From Jannaschia seohaensis (lineage in GTDB: Bacteria; Pseudomonadota; Alphaproteobacteria; Rhodobacterales; Rhodobacteraceae): 64,000 nt of DNA. Shown piece by piece: positions 1 to 7,247 of the stretch. The number at the start of each line of letters is the position of its first letter. The stretch's first letter is position 1. The stretch spans positions 1-64,000 of the forward strand of contig NZ_UETC01000013.1 of assembly GCF_900116765.1 (NCBI RefSeq), read 5' to 3'. The position numbers and the translations under genes are program-made. The notes under the pieces were generated by a model that did no database searches, had not been told where the DNA came from, and was given only the letters and a program-made list of their open reading frames with translations.

Positions 1-1
1 G

Positions 2-79
2 GTCTTCGCACAGAAGATGATCGAGATCGGAGCCCGACAGCCCTACCCTCGACCCACAGGAAAGTCGCACTTCAGGTAG
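2..79 (+). other. possible 3' end of an upstream gene
   Basis: A plus-strand frame is open from the window edge to a TAG at 77-79 and would encode about 25 C-terminal residues, including QKMIEIGARQPYPRP. It may be the tail of a gene starting outside the window. Nothing in it identifies a family, and an open frame this short can occur by chance. The rest of 80-170 shows no gene. Confidence 0.2.
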
Positions 80-170
80 CGCTCACCGCGCAGCCTCACA
101 GCGCCTTCCCCACAATTCCAAAGGTTTGTTCGGTCACGTTAAGGTAGATACGTCGACATCCGCGAGCGGT

Positions 171-677
171 TCAGACGCTGGCCGCGTCCTGTAGCGCCGC
201 CCAGAGCGTCCCAGTGAGGGATCGGTCGACATGGAGCCGGATGCGGTCTGCCTGTCCATGCCGATAAAGCGCGACCTCCAAGCCGAAGACGAGCCGCGCC
301 ACCGAGCGTGACGGCGTATCGAGCGACAGTTCCGCGCCACGTCCCACGATGTCGAACGCGGCCGGACCCTTGATCTGGAGCACGGCCAGGCCCGAACCCA
401 TATCGGTCACGGCGCACCCGGTCGCGGCGTCCCAGCCCTCGGCCATCACGGGGCCGTCGACCAGCAGCACCCGGTCGCGCCGCAGACGCAGAGCCACCGG
501 ACCCTCCGGCCCGATCTCGGGCCAGCCGATCTGCGGCGGCCCAGGATGCGACAGGACGCCGGGTCCGGAGACCAACGTCTGCCGCTCGGGTCTGATGCGC
601 GACAGGATCGTGCCGCCGAAAGCGACGGGCTCGGGCACCTCCGTCTCCGGAGGCCAATGTGGACCGCGATCACGCAT
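171..677 (-). CDS. soxG: sarcosine oxidase gamma subunit
   Basis: Small (about 168 aa) gamma subunit of heterotetrameric sarcosine oxidase, which oxidatively demethylates sarcosine to glycine and passes the methyl group to tetrahydrofolate. The start MRDRGPHWPPE at 677 is preferred over an open frame reaching 746, because it overlaps the soxA stop by only a few bases, as in translationally coupled sox operons. The C-terminal part is weakly similar to GcvT/SoxG proteins, with PAAFDIVGRG and a terminal WAALQDAA helix. The call rests mainly on its place as last gene of soxB-D-A-G, on its length, and on this C-terminal pattern. SoxG is poorly conserved, so sequence alone would be weaker evidence. 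Confidence 0.85.
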   Translation of the reverse strand: MRDRGPHWPPETEVPEPVAFGGTILSRIRPERQTLVSGPGVLSHPGPPQIGWPEIGPEGPVALRLRRDRVLLVDGPVMAEGWDAATGCAVTDMGSGLAVLQIKGPAAFDIVGRGAELSLDTPSRSVARLVFGLEVALYRHGQADRIRLHVDRSLTGTLWAALQDAASV

Positions 678-3431
678 CGAGCCGCGCCCCCTCCGGATCG
701 AACGCACAGGGCGGCGCCAAGCGCGCCTCCCGCCGGGTTCCATCATGGAAGACCGTCACCGTTTCGCCATGGCGGCGCTGCCCATCGGCGACGAGGCCCA
801 ACGCGACGGGCCGTCCGACGGTGGTTTGCCCGTAGCTCGACGTCACATAGCCCGCGGATTTATCCGCCGCGTCAATAACATGCGCCCCGACCGGCAGCGC
901 GGGCGCTCCCTCCGGCACGATCAGGCCGACGAGTTGCTTGCGCCCGTCCGCTCGCGCCACCTTCGTGTCGAGCGACCGGTCGCCGACGAAAGCCGCGCGC
1001 TTGGCGGTCATGGGACGCGCCACCCCGAGGTCGTGGGGCATGGTCGCGCCATCGGTGTCGCGGCCGATCATCACGTAGCCCTTTTCCGCACGCAGCACCG
1101 AGAGCGCTTCGATCCCGATGGGCCGCCCGCCCTGCCCCGCGACGGCCAAGGCCAGCGCCTCCCAAAGCGGCGCCGCGCGGTCCGAGGGCACGGAAAGCTC
1201 CCACCCGGCCTCACCGGTGAAGCTGACCCGCGCCGCCCGCAGCGGTGCCTCCGCATGCACCGTCTCGGCCCAGCCCATATGCGGCAGCTCCAGGATCTCG
1301 GCCGACAGCGCGAGTTTGTCGAGCGCCGCGCGCGCCTTCGGGCCGGAGACGGAAAGCGTCGCCCATTGCGCCGTGGCGTCGTGGATGAAGATGCGGTCCG
1401 GGTCGTGCCCGTCTTGGCGCCAAGCCTCCAGATGCGCCTCGACCGCCGCGACATGGCCCGAGGAGCAGGAGACGACGAAGCGGTCCGGTCCGATGCGCGT
1501 GACGACGCCGTCATCCATCACGATCCCGGCTTCGGTCAGCATCAGCACATAGCGGATGCGCCCGGGCGCGAGGGTCGACACCGTGTTGTAGCAGACGAAA
1601 TCGAGAAAGGCGGCGGCGTCCGGTCCCATCACCTCAATCTTTCCCAGCGGAGAGCCGTCGAACAGCGCCGCCGCCTCGCGGGCGGCGGCGATCTCTTGGG
1701 GCAGCGCGGCGTCCAGATCCGCGCTATACCAAGCCGGTCGCAGCCATCCGCCATATTCACCCCAGCGGGCATCGGCGGCGCGATGCTGCGGCTCCAGGAC
1801 CAGACGGCGCACGGGATGGCGCAGGGCTTCACCGAGCGGGCCGCGCCAGGCGGCGAGCGGGACCGGCACGGCAGGGGGCCGGAAGGTTGTCGTACCGACC
1901 TCGGGGATCGGCCGGTCGCGCAGCGCGGCCATCAGCGCAAGCCCGGCCATGTTGGCGGTCCGACCCTGGTCGAGCGCCATGCCCAGCGTCGTGTAGCGTT
2001 TGAGATGCTCGACAGAGCGGTAGCCTTCGCGGAAGGCCAGTTCGACATCCTTGGTGGTCACGTCATGTTGCAGGTCCACCCAGCGGCGGCCGGGCGCGCC
2101 GGGCGTGGGCCAGGGGGCGCGCATGGGCACGGGCGCGTGGCTGGGGCGCGCCTGTCCCAGTCCGGCGGCGCGGGCGTCGTCCAGGGCCTGGTCGGTGGTA
2201 TAGATCCCGGCGCAGGCGCCGACAGCGGCGATCCCCTCCGGCGCGCGTCCCGGGACGAAGGCTTGCCGCGTCTCGCACCAGTCGAGCCCGCCCCCTGCAT
2301 GGCGCCAGAGCTGCACGGCAGGCGTCGGGCCGCCGGAGACGAGCACCGCAACCGCGTCGCGCCATCCGCCCTCCGCGACGACGCCCCGGACCGGCCCCCG
2401 CCCCGGCACAGCGGGGTCTTCAGCGTCGATCCCCAGCACCGAGGCCCCTGCCCCGGTCAGCCGCGCGATGGCGGCCTCGGCCCAGGGATGCTCCGCTGCG
2501 ACGGCCAGCGCGCGGCCGGCCAGCGCGCCGAAGCGCTCCGCGTAATCGGCGGCGCCCAGAAGCGACATGATGCCGGGCCTGTCGTTGCCCGCGAAGCTCA
2601 GCGGGCGGTCGATGGCCCCAGTGGCAAGAACGATCCGCCCCGGCCGTACCCGCCGCAGCCGGGGGGCGTCCCGAAGGCGCCGCTCTCGGCCACGGCCACA
2701 ATGGGGCCGTCATGGATGGCGAAGGCGGTGGCGCGGCTAAGAACCCTGGCGCCCGCGGCGCGGATCGCGGTCATCTGGTCGTCGATCCAAGTCTTCGCCG
2801 GCCGTCCGTCGATCTGCGCCTCGATCCGGCCCAGCCCTCCCGGCCGGGCCCGGTCGTCGACCAGCAGCACCGCCTGCCCGGCCTCCGCCGCGGCGCGCGC
2901 CGCCATAAGACCCGCCGGCCCCGCTCCGACGACCAGCAGATCACAGGTCTCGAAGCTCTGATCGGAGCGATAGCCCTCCGGCACGGCCCCGTGCAGCGCC
3001 CCCAGCCCGGCCATCCGCCGAATCGACGGCTCGAACAAATGCCAGTCGGGCCGCATGAAGGTCTTGTAGTAGAACCCCGCGGGCAGCCAGCGCTGCATCA
3101 GGTCCAGCCCGCCCTTCAGATCGAACCGGGCCGAGGGCCAGGCATTCACCGACCGCACCTCCATCCCCGCCTCCAGCGGCGTGGTCGTGGCCAGACAGTT
3201 CGGAATCGCCACCCCGTTCAGCCGGACCGAGACGATGGCGTTCGGCTCCTCGGTCCAGGCGCCCCAGAGGCCACGGGGCCGGTGGTACTTGAAGGAACGG
3301 CCGACGACCCGCTCGCCGGCAGCAAGTAGCGCCGAGGCGATGGTGTCGCCCGCCAGCCCCGTCAGCCGCCGCCCGTCGAAGCGGAACGGCAAGACGCTGG
3401 CCGCGTCGACCTCCCGCCCGGCGACCCTCAT
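670..3431 (-). pseudogene. soxA: sarcosine oxidase alpha subunit, frameshifted as written
   Basis: Large FAD/NAD- and folate-binding subunit of sarcosine oxidase. The N-terminal part starts at 3431 (MRVAGREVDAASVLPFRF). It shows the ferredoxin-like module, with SFKYHRPRGLWG, and then a dinucleotide fold, LLVVGAGPAGLMAARAAA. The C-terminal part (in frame to the stop at 670) is the GcvT-like aminomethyltransferase region, with FTGEAGWELSVPSD and GIEALSVLRAEKGYVMIGRDTDG. The two parts are in different frames. The break is at a run of six G on the plus strand (2661-2666). One extra base there restores TPPRLRRVRPGRIVLATGAIDRP, a normal SoxA continuation. The total of about 920 codons is slightly shorter than typical SoxA (about 960-1000). 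It overlaps soxD upstream by ATGA. It is either a recent frameshift or a homopolymer sequencing error. Confidence 0.9.
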
Positions 3432-3685
3432 GGCGCACCCCTCAGGGCCGTGCTGCCCTGGACCTCCATGGTCGCGCTGTCGCGCTCCATCACGAACATC
3501 TCCCGGCAGGGCCTGTGGACCCAGATCTCGCACACGGCGCCTTTGGCGTTGCGCACCATGTGCAGGTAGGCGGCCCAGTCCGCATCGGAGCAATCGCGCA
3601 CAGGCCGGGTCTTGCCGGCTTCGGCGGCGAAGTGGAACTCCGTCTCGGGGCGCGGGCCGCAGAAGGGACAGTCGAAACGTTGCAT
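3428..3685 (-). CDS. soxD: sarcosine oxidase delta subunit
   Basis: An 85-residue zinc-binding subunit of sarcosine oxidase. It begins MQRFDCPFCGPRPETEF, a Cys-x2-Cys pair at residues 6 and 9 typical of SoxD, and later has EIWVHRPCREMF with the second His/Cys ligand pair near residues 57-60. The length matches the family. Its start codon shares one base with the stop of soxB, and its stop overlaps the soxA start by four bases, so all three subunits should be made from one message. The delta subunit is structural and bridges the alpha and beta subunits. Confidence 0.95.
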   Translation of the reverse strand: MQRFDCPFCGPRPETEFHFAAEAGKTRPVRDCSDADWAAYLHMVRNAKGAVCEIWVHRPCREMFVMERDSATMEVQGSTALRGAP

Positions 3686-4926
3686 CAGTGCGCGATCCAC
3701 GCGGCGGCGCCTTCGTCGATCAGACGGCCGGTGACGAAGCGGTCCAGGTCGAAGGGGCGGCTGATCTCGTGATGGGCGCCGGTGGCCATCAGATGCGCCA
3801 GCAGCCAGCCGCCCGCCGGGATCGCCTTGAACCCGCCCGTGCCCCAGCCGCAGTTGAGATAGAGTCCGGGCAGGCCCGACGGCCCGATGATCGGAGAGCT
3901 GTCCGGCGTAACGTCCACGATCCCGCCCCAGTGCCGCAGCAGCTTCACCTTGGCGAAACTGGGGAACATGTCGCAAAGCCCCGCGATCACCTGCTCCTGC
4001 ACGGGCATGGTGCCGCGCTGTGCGTAGGAGGGAATGCGGTCCAGCCCGCCGCCAAAGACCAGCCCGCCCTTGTCGGACTGGCTGACATAGGTGCCATGGG
4101 CCGGGGCCAGCACGACGCAGTCGAGGCAGGGCTTGAGCGGCTCGGTCACGAAAGCCTGGAGAGCATAGGAGGTGATCGGCAAGGCGTAGCCGCCCAGGCC
4201 CGCCAGCACCGAGGAATGCCCCGCGACGGCAGCCCCCACGACGCCCGCGCGGATCGTCCCGCGCGAGGTCTCGACACCGGTGCAGCGCCCACCCTCGATC
4301 AAAAAGCCCGTCACTTCGGTCTGTTGCAGGAGATCGACGCCCAGCCGATCCGTCGCCCGCGCATAGCCCCAGGCCACCGCGTCATGCCGCCCGGTCCCTG
4401 CCCTGCCCTGCCAGACACCGCCCTCGATCGGATACCGGCCGTCCAGGTTCAGGAGGGGGATCCGCTTCCGCACCTGACGGCGGGAGAGCAGTTCGGAGTC
4501 GACGCCGTTGAGACGCATCGCGTTCAACTGCCGCGCGGCCAACTCCATCTCGGCCTCGGAATGGGCGGCGACCAGCATGCCGCGCTGCGAGAACATGACG
4601 TTGTAGTTCAGCTCGACGCTCAGCCCCTCGTAGAGCCGGACGGCGAGGTCGTAGAGCGCGGCGCTTTCGGGGTGGAAATAGTTGGAGCGGATCACGGTCG
4701 TGTTGCGCCCGGTATTGCCGCCGCCCAGCCAGCCCTTCTCGATCACCGCGACGCGCGTGATCCCATGCAGCTTGGCCAGGTAGTAGGCCGTGGCCAGCCC
4801 ATGCCCGCCGCCGCCGATGACGATGGCGTCGTATTCGGCCTTCGGGGCAGGCTCCCGCCAGGCGGGGCGCCAGTGCCGGTGGCCGGTCAGGCCGCCCCAG
4901 AAGAGCGAGAGGGTCGAGTAGCTCAT
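3685..4926 (-). CDS. soxB: sarcosine oxidase beta subunit
   Basis: A 413-aa FAD-containing catalytic subunit of heterotetrameric sarcosine oxidase. It starts MSYSTLSLFWGGLTGHRHW. The FAD-binding Rossmann motif is AIVIGGGGHGLATAYYLAK near residue 35, and the C-terminal FAD clamp is VTPDSSPIIGPS followed by GWGTGGFKAIPAGG. An open frame continues upstream, but the ATG at 4926 overlaps the stop of the tetR gene (ATGA) and gives the normal SoxB N-terminus. It oxidises the N-methyl group of sarcosine, and the resulting formaldehyde is captured on folate in SoxA. It is intact here although the downstream soxA is interrupted. Confidence 0.96.
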   Translation of the reverse strand: MSYSTLSLFWGGLTGHRHWRPAWREPAPKAEYDAIVIGGGGHGLATAYYLAKLHGITRVAVIEKGWLGGGNTGRNTTVIRSNYFHPESAALYDLAVRLYEGLSVELNYNVMFSQRGMLVAAHSEAEMELAARQLNAMRLNGVDSELLSRRQVRKRIPLLNLDGRYPIEGGVWQGRAGTGRHDAVAWGYARATDRLGVDLLQQTEVTGFLIEGGRCTGVETSRGTIRAGVVGAAVAGHSSVLAGLGGYALPITSYALQAFVTEPLKPCLDCVVLAPAHGTYVSQSDKGGLVFGGGLDRIPSYAQRGTMPVQEQVIAGLCDMFPSFAKVKLLRHWGGIVDVTPDSSPIIGPSGLPGLYLNCGWGTGGFKAIPAGGWLLAHLMATGAHHEISRPFDLDRFVTGRLIDEGAAAWIAH

Positions 4927-5564
4927 GGCATATCCGCAACGAAAGCGCGCAGGGCGGCCACGGGCTCCGGGTCCGGCACGCGGCCGGTGAAGCCCAAAAG
5001 GTAGTCGTCCAGCCGTCCGACCCGCTCCGCCATCGGCTCCCGCACTTCCAGCGCGTGGTAGCCGAGCTGCATGTAATAGAGGATGCGCGCCCGGGCATCG
5101 GCCTCGCCCGGGGCATAGCCGTGGCGCGCGAACATCCCGGTTACGGCAGCCAGGCGCGCGCGGTCGGCCGCGTCGATCCGCTGCCGTACCGCGCCATCCC
5201 GCCGCGACCATTCGCGCACGGCGAAGTCGAGGCCGCGGTCGAACAGGTCGGGGTCCAGGAAGCAGCGGAAGAAGTTGCAGACCGCCTCGGTAATGCCGCT
5301 CGCGGGGGCCGCGCATTGGACCTCCAGCATACGGGTATTGCGCGCTTCCCACTCGTCGAGCAACTCGTCCAGCAAGTGCCGGCGGTCACGGAAATACCAA
5401 TAGAAAGAGGAGCGCGAGACCTCCAGCCGCTGGCCGATGGTGAGCACCTTCACCTCGGCCACCCCGTCGCTGACCAGCAGGTCGCGGGCGACGGTCAGCC
5501 AATCCTCGCGGGTGGCGCGGATATGCGTGTCGGCCGGGGGGGCGGGGTCGTGGGTCTGTGGCAT
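4923..5564 (-). CDS. TetR-family regulator inside the methylamine-catabolic operon
   Basis: A 213-aa TetR/AcrR-type repressor. Residues about 20-65 form the helix-turn-helix, with VKVLTIGQRLEVSRSSFYWYF, the canonical 'SxSSFYWYFxxRxxLL' recognition-helix pattern, followed by DRRHLLDELLDEW. The remainder is the helical ligand-binding domain. It lies co-directionally between the MttB-family gene (2-3 bases away) and soxB (4-base overlap), so it is co-transcribed with its presumed targets. The likely ligand is an intermediate such as dimethylglycine, sarcosine or betaine. That is inferred from position only. Confidence 0.88.
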   Translation of the reverse strand: MPQTHDPAPPADTHIRATREDWLTVARDLLVSDGVAEVKVLTIGQRLEVSRSSFYWYFRDRRHLLDELLDEWEARNTRMLEVQCAAPASGITEAVCNFFRCFLDPDLFDRGLDFAVREWSRRDGAVRQRIDAADRARLAAVTGMFARHGYAPGEADARARILYYMQLGYHALEVREPMAERVGRLDDYLLGFTGRVPDPEPVAALRAFVADMP

Positions 5565-5566
5565 GG

Positions 5567-7096
5567 TCAGCTTTCCGGCGCGGCCCCGCCCTCGGCGGCG
5601 CGGCGGGCGGCGAAGGCGCGCACGGCTTCCAGCCGGTCGGGCGCCAGGACGGGGGTCGGAGGCGCGTCGAGCACCGCTTCCCAGACGCGGGTCGCGCGGG
5701 TGCTGGCGTCACGCGCGCCGCGTTCCGTCCAGGTGCCGAAATTGGCGTAGTCGTGGACGATGGGGGTGTAGAACTCGGTGGAATAGCGCGCCATGGTCTG
5801 CGGCGTGTCGAAGAAATGGCCTTGGGGCGCGACCTGCATCAGGGCCTCGGCAAAGCCGATCTCGGCGACGCCCGCTTTCGCGCCGGCGCAGAGCTCGGCG
5901 ACCATGTTGAGGATTTCGACATCGGTCACGATCTTCTCGTAGCTGACCGACAGCCCGCCCTCCAGCCATCCGGCCGCGTGGATGACGACCGTTGCGCCGG
6001 CCAGCAGACAGCCCCAAAGGCCCAGCTGGTTCTCGTTTGCCGCCTGCACGTCGTTGAGATTGCTGGCCGATCCCGCTGCCGAGCGCCAGGGCAGGCCGAT
6101 CATCCGCGCCATCTGCCCCGCGGCCAGCGAGGCCTGGAAATGCGCGGGCGTGCCAAAGGCCGGGGCGCCGGATTTCATGTCCACATTCGAGGTGAACGTG
6201 CCGTAGCAGACCGGCGCGCCGGGGCGCGCGAGCTGTGTCAGGGCGATCGCGGCAAGGCATTCCGCATGGCTGAGCGTGATCGCGCCCGCCACCGTGATCG
6301 GCGCCATCGCGCCCATCAGCGTGAAGGGCGTGACGATCGAAAGCTGCCCGGCCCGCGCGAAGTCGATCAGCCCCTGCGCCATGGGAATGTCGAGCGTCCG
6401 GGGCGAATTGGTGTTGATGACCGTGTAGCTGTGAACGTCCGCGCGGAAGGCGTCCTCGGACAGGCCGCGCGCGAGGCGCAGCATTTCGAAATTGTCCTCG
6501 GTCTGCGGTGTGCCGCGGGCGAAGAGGAAGGGCAGCTTGTCGGTATGCGCTAGCTGCGTGGCGGTTGTGAAGAGATGGCGGGTGGCGGTCGGCTCGTCCT
6601 GCGGCTCGACCGAGGGGCTCATCATGTGGAGCACGTCATAGTGATGGGTGAGCCGGGTGTATTCAAGATAGTCGCGCCCGGAGCCGGGCCGGCGGCCGCG
6701 CCGCAGATCGGTGGCGTGCGGCGCGCCTGCTCCGGGCTGGAAGGCCAGCGCGCCCAGCTCCAGCACGAGGTCACGGCCGGGCGCGCCCGCATGGCAGTGG
6801 ATGGATTTCGGCGCGGCGGCCAGCGCCGCCTCGACGATTTCACGACCCAGGAAGACCATGTCGCCATCGACCCGCGCGCCGCCCTCCCGATAGAGATCGC
6901 GCGCGGCGGGCAGCAGCACCCGCAGTCCCAGCTCTTCCAGCGTGCGCAGGGCGGTCTCGTGGATGCTGCGTGCTTCGTCTTCGGAGAAGACGGACATGAC
7001 CGGAAACGGGTTGCGCAGGCGGCGGTAGTCGGCCTGCCGGACGGGGACCGCAGGGGCACCCCTTCGGCGGCGACGCGGCGGGTCGGCGGCCGTCAT
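5567..7096 (-). CDS. MttB-family (non-pyrrolysine) methyltransferase, probably acting on glycine betaine or a related methylamine
   Basis: About 509 aa, started at MTAADPPRRRRRG (7096) because an upstream extension reads into a repeat hairpin. The body matches the trimethylamine methyltransferase (MttB) fold: early RLRNPFPVMSVFSEDEARSIHETAL, then GTFTSNVDMKSGAPAFGTP and a C-terminal QGHFFDTPQTMARYSTEFY. The frame has no internal TAG, so it belongs to the large non-pyrrolysine branch whose characterised member is the glycine betaine methyltransferase MtgB. It lies between a dimethylglycine dehydrogenase gene and sarcosine oxidase genes, which suggests removal of the first methyl group of glycine betaine. 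No corrinoid-protein gene lies beside it, so the methyl acceptor cannot be named from this window. Confidence 0.88.
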   Translation of the reverse strand: MTAADPPRRRRRGAPAVPVRQADYRRLRNPFPVMSVFSEDEARSIHETALRTLEELGLRVLLPAARDLYREGGARVDGDMVFLGREIVEAALAAAPKSIHCHAGAPGRDLVLELGALAFQPGAGAPHATDLRRGRRPGSGRDYLEYTRLTHHYDVLHMMSPSVEPQDEPTATRHLFTTATQLAHTDKLPFLFARGTPQTEDNFEMLRLARGLSEDAFRADVHSYTVINTNSPRTLDIPMAQGLIDFARAGQLSIVTPFTLMGAMAPITVAGAITLSHAECLAAIALTQLARPGAPVCYGTFTSNVDMKSGAPAFGTPAHFQASLAAGQMARMIGLPWRSAAGSASNLNDVQAANENQLGLWGCLLAGATVVIHAAGWLEGGLSVSYEKIVTDVEILNMVAELCAGAKAGVAEIGFAEALMQVAPQGHFFDTPQTMARYSTEFYTPIVHDYANFGTWTERGARDASTRATRVWEAVLDAPPTPVLAPDRLEAVRAFAARRAAEGGAAPES

Positions 7097-7125
7097 CGGC
7101 ACTCCACGTCGCTTGACGCGCGCCC

Positions 7126-7223
7126 GCCCTGGGCTTGACCCGGGCCCTCCCCTCGCCAGCAGGCGCACCAGGCGGGCGATGCCGTCCCGAGCGACCGGAG
7201 AGGCCCCGGGTCAAGCCCGGGGC
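7126..7223. repeat. long imperfect inverted repeat (intergenic hairpin)
   Basis: Two arms of about 27 nt (7126-7152 and 7197-7223) share the core GGGCTTGACCCGGG in opposite orientation, separated by about 44 nt. The element sits in the gap between the dimethylglycine dehydrogenase stop (7248) and the MttB-family start (7096). Elements with this core recur in Rhodobacteraceae and other alphaproteobacterial intergenic regions. In the transcript it would form a strong stem that could act as a processing or partial termination point between the two genes. Confidence 0.7.
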
Positions 7224-7247
7224 GCGATGTCCCCATGATCCATGCCA

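Noticed and set aside
349-2961. 870-codon plus-strand open frame
   Set aside because: It is antisense to soxG/soxA, Arg/Pro/Gly-rich with no family motif; a shadow of GC-rich codon bias.
5567-7096. Possible pyrrolysine-containing MttB
   Set aside because: There is no in-frame TAG within the coding frame, so this is the non-pyrrolysine branch.
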